NCBI RefSeq assembly: GCF_030272615.1
Contig: NC_081406.1
Location: forward strand, 215,881,497 to 215,945,496
Origin: Cryptomeria japonica
Lineage: Eukaryota > Streptophyta > Pinopsida > Cupressales > Cupressaceae
Length of the DNA stretch: 64,000 bases
Reading direction: 5' to 3'
The position numbers and the translations under genes were made by a program. Under the pieces are notes generated by a model. That model did no database searches and was not told the origin of the DNA. It saw only the letters and a list, made by a program, of their open reading frames with translations. Positions within the stretch are counted from its first letter, which is position 1, and each line of letters begins with the position of its first letter. This document shows positions 35,178-46,634 of this stretch, piece after piece.

Positions 35178-35190
35178 GGCTCTGATACCA
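35178..35190 (-). promoter_or_regulatory. Primer-binding site, tRNA-iMet type (minus strand)
   Basis: GGCTCTGATACCA is the exact complement of TGGTATCAGAGCC, directly abutting the 5' LTR edge at 35191. It is the best-preserved primer site in the window. Confidence 0.93.
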
Positions 35191-35701
35191 TGTGATATTT
35201 TTCCAAGATCTAGAGGCAATGGAAAACACAAATAATAGAGACAAAATAGATGATAGGAATAAACTATATTCTATCAAGATGCAAAATGTGATCAACTGGA
35301 TCATTACAAGATGTTCAATGATTGCCCATACAAACAATGTAGATGAGCCTACATATATAGGCAAGGCTATATGGATATGTGAGCACATAAACATGACATG
35401 TGTCTCAATAAGAAATAAGGGTAGGTAGGAAATAGGAGTGGGTAGGTAGGAGAAACAATAAAATATTCCACATGAGGTGGATCACCCACTGACGGTGAAA
35501 TTATCACTCCACAATAAGTGGATATAATAAAGTAGTAACAAGATCAACACCATAAAAGGTGGAAATTCTCGTACACACACTATCCTAATGTGTCAAAAAC
35601 ACCCAAGTGTCTCATACCCAAACTACTATGAAATGCATGTACCTAAGTAAACTTAAATAAGGTGTAATAATATCCAACATGAATAAATATTTACACCAAC
35701 A
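35191..35701 (-). repeat. 5' LTR of the non-autonomous element
   Basis: Right copy, 511 bp, with the same ends as 33179-33665. It is followed by the duplication TCTCA. Confidence 0.92.
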
Positions 35702-36651
35702 TCTCAATTATTAATTAAATATCAATTATTTAATTAATTACGATTAATTCCTTAATTAAATAATCTTTATTATTTAATTAAATTCGATTTTTAATGTTTA
35801 AATAATTTTATTTAAATTATTTAAATTAATTAAATTATTCTTCCAAATCCCCAAATTCAAATTCCAATTAATTCCATCTAATTTCATTTCATATTTCTCC
35901 AAATTCAAATTTCATATCATTTCATCTAATTCCAAATCATCAAATTCACATTTCCCCAAATTTGAATTTCAGTTAATTTCATGTGCATTTTAGCATTCGA
36001 ATGACCAAATTCAAATTCAAATTGAAAAATAAAAATCAAATTCAATTTCAAATTCCTACAACACATGCTAAAATCAGAACTGATTGATCAAATCAGTTAA
36101 CTCAGTTAACTCATCAATCATCCTTTTTAACTCAAAATCAATCCACTTATCTTTCCAATCAATTTAAACCTCTAATCAGTCAATCTAGTAAACTAGCTAG
36201 TCTATTCAGTCTACTGGTCAATCAACCGAGTTCATTCTCCAGTCAATTTTTTTAATAGATCAATCATGACTAGTTCACTAATCAATCAATTTTAGTTATC
36301 TATCAATCAACACTTGAGTTCTATTTCTCACCCCGTTTGTGTTGAAAATCTATAAATTCAACATCATTTTCATCAATTCAATCTAGCATTCTAGAATCAC
36401 AAAATCATAGTCTTCAATATTGTTGTCTATCTTATGCAGGAAATCAAGTGCAATACCTGAGAGCCGCCTACATCAACAACAATGGAAGCATTGCTATGCC
36501 AATTGAGGGAGCCTTTAATTAGTTTCATTTCAATTCAATTGATATTGCATTATTCTATTGTCATTTAGGAGTAATATTGATCAGATTAGAGTTGTAATTC
36601 GCTCTTTGATATCTAATTATGCAATTTATTTTTATTTACCGCCTGAAGACA

Positions 36652-37739
36652 AATACATGAGAATGTATGTATAGAAATAGATAATGGTTAAGGTGATAAA
36701 CCCAACTTCTCATACATTTATGATATTTAATTATATATACATATGCTAAAGCATTCCCTCACAATAACAATACAATTAAATAAAATGTCATGGATAAGTT
36801 CCACCCTTAAATGATTTTTATATCATACATGAACAAGTGATGAAGTTTAGTTGAATACTAATTATATCATAGTAGGTGTGTACTAAAGAATGCAATAAAT
36901 GAATAGTACATAGAAATATAGACAAATACAAATAAAGCAAAATATATGTGTATATATGTATATGTACATGTACACATATTTAAGTATTACATAATTTTCA
37001 TAAGGGACATTTGTGTTGCAGATAAAATGACAAGACTTTAAGTAGTTTCTAATTAAAAATCCATAAACATATACATATATTCAATTTTTATACAATTGTG
37101 ATATTTGATTATATATACACATATTTAAGCATTATATAATTTTCATATGAAACTTTTATGTTGTAGATAAAATGGCAAGATTGAGAAGATTGTAATAAGA
37201 AATCCTTTTATTTGAAAAAGAATTTATCGGAATTATTGATGGGAGGACTATTCTCCATATAAAATGGTACGTGATGAAAAACACAAATTTGCATAACATA
37301 AAAATCCATTGTGATTTGTAGATTTTGTATTTTCAATAAGATACTGTTTTGTATGAAGAATAGACAACTTCATTATTGATTAGTGGTATGTTTGTCAATA
37401 ATGAATCACCCAACTCCAACATGATTTTCAGTACAAAGAACATATGGGCTGTCTATTGCGGGGACCACTAATGTGTGGAGGGGAAAGAAAGAAGCCACCG
37501 AATGGAAGTTTATGTATTTCGGAGCTGCTTCGACAGCAGTGACGCCATTTCGAAGTGATATGAATATGAAACTAGACCAAGTAGATAAGGCATACGGAGG
37601 ACAAAGTGCCATGCATTTGCTTTTATTACCATTCATGGGATAAACTGATATTCGACACTACCTATAACTTTGATGATCGAACGTCTGTTATGGAGGATAG
37701 TGATGTAGAGACCACCCTAATGCACTTCTATTTATTTCT
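36652..37739. other. AT-rich intergenic DNA
   Basis: Many TATATG/TATACA-type words around 36940-37130 and two related segments (TTTAAGCATTATATAATTTTCATA-like, near 36980 and 37125). A slightly GC-richer stretch at 37430-37640 has no frame I recognise. Confidence 0.45.
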
Positions 37740-38670
37740 CATCTGCTTCGATGGAGATGCGCTCCAAGTGTCTAAAGCATGAACACATAAAATGGAGTTA
37801 CAAATATCACATATCGTTCTCATTCCTCTAGGTTACAGGAAGCTTTTAAGGGATGCCAATATGTGTCAACTAGGCACAATGACAGTAGAAAGACAAGTCT
37901 TTAATGGTGGGCGAGCAAGGTAATGTGTAGGTGGAGATCAAACTGTATCGGATAAGACAGTTAGTTTGCATTTATGAAAGTCGCCAAATATACTTTTTCG
38001 TTATTTTCTACCTACTTCAATGGAGATGCAGTCGATGTGTCAAAACCACGGAGACAAAAAAATTCAGTTATAAGTATGATATATCGTTCTCATTCCTCTA
38101 TGTTCGAGAATCTTCAAGGGATGTCAATTTGAGTCAACTAGACATTGTGATAGCAGAAAGAGTGACAAAAGTCATCAAAATTACCAAGAGTAACCATCTT
38201 GTAGCGCTTTCAAAATCATGAATTTGAAAATGAATAAGTAGAATAAGTCATCCAAATTATTGTTCATTTTAAGTTGTGTTTTGTTTATGTAGTTCATTTG
38301 AATTACACTAATATGTTACAAAAAAATTAAGTGATGTAAATGAGTCAATTAGACATGATGGCAGTAGAAAGATATGTCTTTACAAACATGCAACCAATGA
38401 TTTGCAGAGATACTAGGTTAGAAATTGTAAAAGACAAGCATGATGGATAATAAGCAATAGAATAAGAGATTAGGGATCCCTAAAAGCTTGTATTTATCAT
38501 GCTATATAAACTATCATCTTGTGGCACTTTCAAATCCTTCAATTTGAAAATGAATAAATAGAGTAATAAATAAGTTATCAATTTATTATTGTTCTATCTT
38601 TAAAATATGGTGGTTAGGTTTAAACAATGCATTCTAAGTTTTGATTTGCTTACGTGGCTCATCTAAATCA
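37740..38670 (+). repeat. Diverged local direct duplications
   Basis: ATATCGTTCTCATTCCTCTA occurs at 37811 and again at 38081. GTCAA(C/T)TAG(G/A)CA followed by a GCAGTAGAAAGA-like word recurs near 37867, 38131 and 38342. CATCTTGT(A/G)GC(G/A)CTTTCAAA followed by AATTTGAAAATGAATAA recurs near 38195 and 38512. Spacings are about 210 to 320 bases. A 96-codon open stretch (37931-38221) spans one unit but resembles nothing I know. Confidence 0.65.
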
Positions 38671-38732
38671 CATTTATAGGTGGGTCTTATTAGAGAAGCT
38701 AGTGCAATTTTAGATGAGCATCCTAAGCAAAT
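38644..38732. repeat. Inverted repeat, 24-base arms
   Basis: ATTTGCTTACGTGGCTCATCTAAA (38644-38667, quoted here in two halves: ATTTGCTTACGT, GGCTCATCTAAA) is mirrored at 38709-38732 with mismatches only in the central five bases. The spacer is 41 bases. It could be a small foldback or MITE-like relic. No target duplication is clear. Confidence 0.6.
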
Positions 38733-40635
38733 AAAAACTTATGGTATTTTGCTTAAGACGACTATATATTACTATGCTAAAAGTTAAATAAAGGATGAAA
38801 ATTATTGTATCTTATATTAAATATTAAAACTATAATTCATTGGTCTCATTAAATATTCGTCAAACAAGGTTACACCTTAGAAGTTGGGGTTGTAATTAAA
38901 AAGCAGCATCATCACTAAGAGAAAATGTCACACCACTAAGTTGCTAGAGTTATATTAGTAGAAGGGGTAATCTAATGATGCATAATTTTTTCAAGTGCTA
39001 TCGAGTTAGATAAAATTAACCAATGAACATATCTCTCTTGAAGGATAATTAAATTTAAAAATAAAATTAGGTTTTGACTAACACTTTAACTCAACTATTC
39101 ATTTCGAAACTATTTATATGTTGAGACTTATACACTTAGAATACGAAAATAAGTGTTATATTTGGAAAATGATAACATGATTCATGAATTCCACCATGAC
39201 TAAATGTGTTACTTCTAACTTTATTATTCCAACATTTTCATTGAATAAAAAATGGAGGGTTTCATATATAACAACAATAAATTAGTTAGCTAAAGACATT
39301 CAATTGATAAGTATCATTATTTTAACTGATTCATAATGTTCAACACATTCTAGAACAAATTTGAAGAAAAGTGTGTTATCCACAAGCTTGCTTTCTCCAT
39401 TCTTTACTATCTTTTCAACCCTAGCAATGGCATCAATTTGTCATACTAATATGTCCTAGGTCAATGTCTTACAAATTCCCCATCTTGAATTGATCTTCGA
39501 CTCATATGTTACTCCTTTAAATTTGTGCTTTGTTTTATTTACCATAAATGTCATCAATTCTATAGAGACAATAAAAGCCATTAAATACTTGACCTAATAA
39601 ACCTTCAACTTTGATTGTAGACATGTGCATTGGAAATAATTTTTAATGAAAGTTGAAGTCATGTTCTATTGGATATCGAATTTCCACTATATTTATAGGC
39701 ATTCCCTTTTAATGTGAACCTTGATATAGAAATTCAATGTGCTTTTTTTAAATATGAAAAATCTATATTGCTCTCAAGCCTCTTATAGAAGATTTCAAAT
39801 GTCTTTTAGAGCAATAAAATCTTCATTTCTTTAGTTAATGCTTTTGCAAGGATTTGATTTGCTTGAGGACATGTTACTCATTTTGAATGTTCATCACTCT
39901 GTATCCATAGGTAGGGCATCATCCAATATTTCACTATTCTATTTAAGTTAGGGTATTGATCAACCCTTTTTCATAATTTATGTTTGATATTTTATTTCAA
40001 TGTTTTTTGAGAAAAATATTTATTTTATAACAAATGCATTGTAGATATTTACATTTCACATGATTTTATGCTAAAAGGATCATTCTATTAAGAAAATATA
40101 CAAGGGCATAATTTCGATAGAAAAATTTCTTAATCACCAATGAATTATTCTATAAAATTATTCTTCTAACAATCCTTATTGTCTTCTTATTACTTTCTCA
40201 TTGTTTCTATTGCATTAGTGGTAGCCACATTCACCTTTATCTCCATCTAGCCCTAGAACTAACAAAGCTCAAAAATTTGTTTTGAGTTACCTTAATTTAT
40301 TGATTAAACCCATGAAAACAAAGTTATATCCTAGGAATAATGGATGAATAAAATGATAATTAATGCACCAATGGGTAGGTGAGCAATTAATGCTTCACGA
40401 AAGAAGCTTATTGTGGGGATTTCAACTTGATATGTAAGTGAAAGGTAGTTGTTAAAAATTTTCATATGCAATTTAAGCACTTTATATTTCAAATTTTACA
40501 AACTTGCTAATGAGAGTAAAAATCAAGCCACCATTTAATTATTGTTCATCTTTTTATTTAAATAATATATGCACAGGCTTGTTAATGGGTTGTTTTTGGG
40601 TTCATCTAGATGAAAATTCAAACAAGACAGTAATG
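38733..40635. other. AT-rich intergenic DNA without recognised features
   Basis: No coding, repeat pair or RNA gene that I can support. It may contain older transposon sequence too decayed to read. Confidence 0.4.
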
Positions 40636-40741
40636 TGGAAAAAGCCAAATCATGAATAGGTGAAGATTAAATTTGACAAGGTATCCAAAGGTAACCTAAG
40701 CATGTTTAGAGCAAGATATGTTTCTCACGATTGACTAGAAT
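40636..40741 (+). pseudogene. RNase H-like pseudogene, 5' fragment
   Basis: Translates as WKKPNHE, a TAG, then VKIKFDKVSKGN. The WxxPxxxWVKxNFDGxxxGN signature is the start of the RVT_3-type RNase H domain found in plant LINEs and related genes. The catalytic Asp of FDG is kept but the Gly is Lys, and the Trp is a TAG. The fragment continues after the solo LTR at 44958. Without the LTR the two parts join with a small frame offset. Confidence 0.72.
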
Positions 40742-43700
40742 TGTAGTACCCCTGCCCTAATCAATTTTTAATCTTAGTTTAATCTGGTTGGTTTATCATA
40801 ATATAATGATTATAGTCAGATGTGTTGATTTAGTGCATATCTATTAATGTGTTTTCACACTAGTTGTATGCAAGTTGTTAGTGTTCCTATTTCGTGGTAT
40901 TAATATCGGGCTAATGCTTTCATTAAGTTTATATATGTATGCATGTATGACTCTTGGTTGCAGGAGATTTCAAGTACAATGCCGCATGAGTGTGAGGTTT
41001 GTCTTCACCTGGATTTGTAGGTTTGAGTGTACCTCTTTAATCCTTAGAGTTCGATTAGGTGGTCGTAAGACCCTAGTTGACCATAGTCGTGCTCAAGTGA
41101 GCATCGTCATTCATCATCGGTATTCCCTTTTATTTGGGTTTACGAGTCGTCTGTCTGGTTGACATTCTTGGTTTGCGTGTTTGGTGTGTATGGTTAAATT
41201 GATTATTTAGTCCTTAGTATTTAATATGATTAAATATGTGTTTACGCATTAAAGATTATGGACTAGTTTAAACAAGGTTTCGTTATGCGATTATCGTTAA
41301 TATCGAATTGCTCGAGTTAGTTTAGGAGCAAGTTAAATTACATGGTTGATTTTAAATATTAAATGTATTTTGTATATGCTGTTAAAAAAGAAAGTTTTGA
41401 ATTTAATTGCAATAGAATTAATTGTATTCTGTTGGCTTTTTTTAAATAGAAAGGTTAAATTGAATTAATTGAGAAAATCAATTTTAAATTGAAAAGCAAG
41501 TAAATATATTGATATAGTTGGAAAATAGTAATTTTTGGGGAATTATTTTTAAATAAAAATTTTAAATCCAAAAATTAGATTTTTTGGTCAAACTTTTCCA
41601 TATAACCTAGACTTTTGGAAAATATTGGGAATGGAATTTTTTTGGAGAAAAAAATATATTTTTGGAAAATATTTTGGAGGAAAGATTTGGGGATTTTGGA
41701 AGGAGAAGGATTTCTTGAGCTGCAGGTTGGGGTTCTTCATCAGATCCTTTCCAAGAATGCTTACTGAGGTAGGAATTCTGGTTATTAGTTAGTTATTGTT
41801 TAAATTTAAAAAAATAAATGGGCATTGGATGTTCTTCATGATATTTGGTTTTAATTTCTCCATTGATTGCCTCAAGGTTATGAATCATTGTGGAATTAGT
41901 TGGTATTGGTTTATTGTTTGCATCCTTGCATGGAAAATGAGCTTTCTTATGCCCAAAAGGATTATCCTTTCAATTTTGAAAACCTCTCATATTCTGGAAA
42001 TTTCTGTATTGTTTTAAAAATAAAATAAAAATTGTTTGTTTTAAGTCTCTGAGAGACTGACTATGCTTTTTTATTCACAGTAAATAAATGTTAAAAGAAA
42101 AAATAATTCTTTTAGTCTCTGGGAGACTGTTTTTTTTTAGATTGTGTTTTGCACAGTAATCAATTTTTTTTAAAAAAATGAAAAAAAAAAAAATGTGGAA
42201 AACCCCAACCACATGGGAGAGTACCCCACCACGTGGAGGGGTGCTGCGTGTCCATTGGGCAGTAGCGCTTCCCATGGGGGTTGCGTGCTCCCTTTAGGAA
42301 CAACAACTCCCATGGGGGCTGCGTGCTCCCATTGGGCAGCAGTGTGAGCTCCCAAGGGGGGGCGCCCACGTGGGTACCCTCCCCCATATAAATGTTGTTT
42401 TTTTATAGTTTTTAAAAAATGTTTTTTTTAATGTATTTTTTTTTTAAAAAATTCAAAAAAATATATATATAATATTTTAATATTATTTAGTGGTAATTTT
42501 TAATTAAGTTTTTAATTATGATTAATGTGGCATAAATTATAATTCATGATTAATTTGAAATTAATTAATTGTATAATGGAATATATACGTTAATTAATAT
42601 TCAAATTTTATTTTATGATTAACGCACTTTTTTCTAGTTAAATTCTAGAGTTGCTAATTTCACAATTAAATATTAATTGGTTATATTTTGATTAATCTTG
42701 GATTAATAAATATATACCTTAATTTATAGCTAATTTGGGTATTTGTCTAATTGAGGAAGTATTGGTTTTAAAAATAAAATAGAATATTATTTTATTGGAA
42801 AATTGTTGAAATATGATATAATTACTAATTGATTATGTTAAATAATTTTTTTTATTCGAGAACATATCATTTGAGTAATTGAGAAGTAAATGAAATTTTT
42901 ATCATTGGATATTTTGATCATTTAAACGATATACTATTGGAAATTAATAATGTATTGTTTGGAATGTTGGTGAGTTAATGGTAATTTCAATTTGTAAAAC
43001 AAATGGTATAGTTATAATCTTCGTCTATTTTGAGACATAGGCGAATGGACCATTGAGATTGTGGTATTGTACTCACCTGATAACGGTGGTTTTTCTGTCA
43101 ATGCAATTCGAAAGCTTAGATCATTAGAAAACTTGATTGACTATTAATGTTCAAATCAATATGAGAAAATATTGTCTTTTTCGGTTATTGCCTTTGCGAG
43201 TTTAATTTCTGTATTCGTTGTTGCTTAAGTAATGGCAAGTCATGCTTTGTTTGATTGGACCCAGTCGTATGGATTGATTTGGGGTACCTGTTTCAGTCCT
43301 CTATCCCGAGTTGACTGTTGTTTTGTGGTAGTGTCATTTTTGGTCATATCCTTTGTGTGGGTGTCGAATGATGATTCATGGTTGACCATAGTTGGTCAGG
43401 TCTCTGGTTAAAGTACCGTCTGTAAGTGTACCACTTTTGAGTCATGTTTGACCAGATGGTTTTTCCCTCCTTCTTGAACTCTGTTCATCTGACCATGTGT
43501 ATTCCTTGGGTTTTGAGTTCGTTCGAGTTTAGTCTAGTGTCGTATGGGAAAGTGGCTTTCGATTGGGGGTTGTGCCCAAAGTAGCTATTGGGTAACCCAT
43601 CGAAAGTGAGTCTAATAAGTGATAACCTAATAGTAGATTAGAATGTAATCTCTAAGTAAGATAATTGTGCCTCACACATGGGACGACTGCTAACACAGAC

Positions 43701-44957
43701 TCGACATGCTGTGAGAAGGCCTGAAATGGCAAACCATCATCCTTGTCTTCACGAGAGGATGTGTGGGTCCACATATGGCTTGGATGGGCCAGAGGTTCAG
43801 ATTAGGTTGCCAGGGTAACCCAATGTATGGGGTCAGGACCTATGAAGACCTGCCATGGTAACCATACCAGGTTGTGTGATGACACTTGTCCCTACGTTCG
43901 CTAGTGTGTTGTCGTATTGACCTGTTAGGAGCACGTTTGTGGGTCGTCCTTTTGTATGTGCCCTTGTGAGTATTGGGTTTCATGTTAGACCTTGGGTGGT
44001 GATGACTTAGTTTTGTGGATGTCCAATTGGACCTTGGTTTTAGCTTCGATTGTTGTTCAGCTGGATCCTTTCCTTTTCAAAGATCGTTTATGTATTTATT
44101 GACTGATGTGGTCGCTTGTATATTGTTTATGTTTCGCCTTGATGGCAGGATTGTAAATTATGAAAACCTCATGTATTCTTAACTTTATTAATTATCAGAG
44201 GGGTCTTGCAGTTGAGCAGACCCAGAGATGTAGCCCTTTAGGGGTGAACTCCGAGATCATTATGGTGTTATGTGATGTTATTCTCTTATGTTTCCCTCAT
44301 TCAGCTTGATCATGTATGAATAGCTTATGTTAGAATGTATAAGTGGATAAGATGGAATTAACTTTAAATGCTTATATACAGTCCTTTCTTGAATGCCATT
44401 TTGATCAAATGCATAAGTGGTTTAGATGAGATTTATCATAGATGCATGTATGCAATCGTCTTTTAAAATGCAATAAATTGGAATATGAAAGAATGTAACT
44501 TAGAGTAATGGAATCTATTTAGTTGTTATTAAGGAAATTAAATTTGCATGGAAAGATCTCATATGTTTATGATAAAATTCTAGTGTGTTAGAATATTAGA
44601 TGCATGGTTTATATTTTAATGAAAAGCTTGAATGTAAAGTATGAATAAATCTTAATGGATGAACCTTATCTTGTGAATTATATTTCCATCTTTTGAAAGA
44701 AATTATCCTGATTAAGAATTATCTCGTTATTGAGATAATCAACTTATTGGATTAATTGTGTGAGTTAAGTGAATTGTGAAATTTAAGTAATCACATTGGG
44801 AAACTCTATAGGTGTTAGTTGTTGTCTTCCGCTATGTAATCTGAATTTTGATACCTCGTTATATCTTAATGTTGTGTTTATCTTAAAAAAAAAATTATTG
44901 CACTCTATTCTTGTGTTATGGCTTAATCCCTTCGAGGTTTCCTGGTGGGGCATTACA
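40742..44957 (+). mobile_element. Solo LTR, 4.2 kb, Tekay-like
   Basis: Starts TGTAGTACCCCTGCC, ends GGTGGGGCATTACA, and is flanked by perfect AGAAT repeats (40737-40741, 44958-44962). The termini are inverted (TGTAGTACCCC against TGTAATGCCCC). No primer site, coding or second LTR is present, so this is one LTR left after recombination. Terminal sequences and the GC-rich block inside (42196-42386) resemble the Tekay-type LTRs at 46635 and 54430 in layout, not closely in sequence. It split an RNase H-like pseudogene. Confidence 0.9.
42196..42386. repeat. GC-rich palindrome cluster in the solo LTR
   Basis: A GC-rich island in a very AT-rich LTR, bounded by A- and T-runs. It contains perfect palindromes CCACGTGG (42229-42236), CCCATGGG (42271-42278 and 42309-42316) and CCCACGTGGG (42365-42374). 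GCGTGCTCCC and ATTGGGCAG are each repeated twice. Confidence 0.85.
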
Positions 44958-45332
44958 AGAATTATTGTTTCCTTTGGGGTGAAGAAGTTGATAGACATAA
45001 CCAATAATGAGGTTGAAGCACAAGCCACCCTATTTCATGTAATTATGGGAAGAAGACTCTCAATCTTGAGACCTCACTTAGAGAGAGATGCATTAGTGAC
45101 TATAAATGAAATTATTAAAGGGGAAGCACTGGCCAAGAAGTTAAATAAATATATCAAAATCATTAGAAATATCTTGTCACTATTTCTAAAATTTAAAATA
45201 TCCTATAGAAAAAAGGAAGGGAATGAGGTGGTGGTCACTCTGTCAAAATGGGTGTTTGCATTTAATGGAGATGAGGAAAATGAGAGTTGGGAGGATCTTA
45301 GAGGGATAAATTTCAAGGATAAGATGGTGTAG
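44958..45332 (+). pseudogene. RNase H-like pseudogene, 3' fragment
   Basis: Continues the domain cut by the solo LTR: RIIVSFGVKKLIDITNNEVE, AQATLFHVIMGRRL and INEIIKGEALAKKLNKYIKI, then ISYRKKEGNEVVVTLSKWVF and a tail ending KDKMV with stop at 45330. The NNxxEAxAxxxxL block and the KREGNxxADxLSKW-like block are standard for RVT_3 RNase H domains. The last catalytic Asp (usually ADALS) is replaced, giving VVTLS. It is probably the end of a decayed LINE or a LINE-derived gene. Confidence 0.75.
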
Positions 45333-46634
45333 GGAATATCCATTCACATTGATCATCATGTGAATTAAAGCAAACATATCACTCATGAAACAAGAGGCAT
45401 GCAAAGTAATTGTAATAAGCAGAGATAATTATTTTATTTCTCATCTATGTGGTACTTGGTGAAGGATGAGAGTTTGAGTGCAAGTTGAGTATTGTAGAGC
45501 TCAAGACAATTGAAGCCAATTTCACCTTAATAGCAAAGAAGCAACAATTAGCTTTCCTAGGTAAAATTTTGGAAGAAAGATTGTAGAATGTCTTCAAAAT
45601 TGAAGATTTGATGTTTCTACAAATGGTTGAAATTATGTTGGGGGAAGAGTATATGACAAAGAGAAACAATTAAAGGAGGTGGGTCTTAAGATGGTGAGGC
45701 ACACTAAAAAACATCTCAAATTCAAGAATGAGATTATTGGGTGAGCAAGTTGAAGAAGACCAAGAAGAAAAAATGCATTAGTTGATGTTATTTTTTGAAG
45801 GACAACTCTTTTTGGATCTAATGTAGCGTATTCATAAATATTGTCATTTTGGTAACTTCTATAACATAGGGCTTCAAACTTTGAAATAGATATTAATGGT
45901 GTAATGCTAATAAAATGGAATTTATGAGTAATCAAATGAACTCAACATATTTCAAAGCATATCAAGAGAGACTAGTATAAAAACATATAAGAGACATAAA
46001 TGGACAATACTTCCCTTATGATGCTCCCTATGACATTTATCTTCCTTGTCCTCCTCCTCTTCATGACCCCGATGCTCTTAGTTTGATGAATGAAGATTTG
46101 GAGAGATGAATGGAGTAGTGAATGTGGATTGCTCTCACATTTTCATAACAAAAGGTGGATGGATGGATGAAGATATCGACATGGTAAGGGTGTTATGGAA
46201 ATGATTATGCTCTCAAAATGAAAACATAAGGATTCAATGGAAGTGGATATAAAAGTAAACCAATAGAACAAGCTTACAAATGAAGTGGATGAATTATGAA
46301 GGGTGGGGACTCCCATTTATAGATATTCAAATTTGGAATGGATAGTGGAGATCAAAAGATGATGAAGGTCTGGGATTGAATATGTGAGTAGATGATAGGT
46401 GGGTGACCCAAGAGATTTAGCCATAAAGGAATTCTTTTACACCACACTACTCAAGGACATGGGGAAGAGGCACAAAGGAAATTGGGAAGATAAATAAGGA
46501 ATAAAAAATTCCTTTGGAAGGAGAATAAGAATTAAAAATTCCTTGCGAAGAGGTATGGCGACAATGAAGGAATTCAAAACTACTTGGGTAGAAAAAAGTG
46601 GGCAACATTTAAGGTTGGGTAGTGAGATGGGAGA
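45333..46634. other. Intergenic DNA between pseudogene and Tekay element
   Basis: No gene recognised. Purine-rich stretches (GAAGAAGACCAAGAAGAAAAAA near 45750 and GGGAAGAGG-type words near 46450) occur but show no repeat structure. It ends GGAGA before the LTR at 46635. The matching duplication, if any, is beyond the window. Confidence 0.4.

Larger units (their letters stand above)
33179..35701 (-). mobile_element. Non-autonomous LTR retrotransposon (2.5 kb)
   Basis: Direct repeats at 33179-33665 and 35191-35701 flank 1.5 kb without coding. TCTCA at 33174-33178 and 35702-35706 is a perfect target duplication. The minus strand reads LTR (TGTTGGTG...CACA), then a perfect initiator-Met primer site, a non-coding interior, then a G-run polypurine tract before the other LTR. 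All signals needed in cis are present and all proteins are absent, so it must have been mobilised by another element. It is longer than classical TRIMs. Confidence 0.93.
33100..36651 (+). repeat. 3' LTR of a Tat-like element, split by a non-autonomous element
   Basis: Starts TGTAGATACTTAAAAATG right after the polypurine tract, is interrupted at 33179, and resumes at 35707. The remainder is very AT-rich, has a TATA-like TCTATAAATTC (36349-36359) and ends about GAAGACA at 36651. The right boundary is a guess from the CA end and the change of sequence character. No partner LTR is in the window. Confidence 0.5.

Noticed and set aside
33100-36651. 3' LTR partner of the LTR pieces at 1-773 and 17748-17806
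   Set aside because: Compared by eye, only a TATA-like TCTATAAATTC is shared. Ends and body differ, so the pairing is not supported.
37931-38221. Possible host gene of 96 codons
   Set aside because: No recognisable domain, it spans part of a diverged duplication, and neighbouring units do not keep the frame.
42075-42387. Three overlapping minus-strand frames with Pro/Trp-rich repeats
   Set aside because: They are translations of the palindrome cluster and poly-A/T runs in the solo LTR.
44783-45935. Minus-strand frames opposite and after the RNase H-like fragment
   Set aside because: No similarity to known proteins. The plus-strand frame carries the recognisable domain, and frames downstream show no motif.
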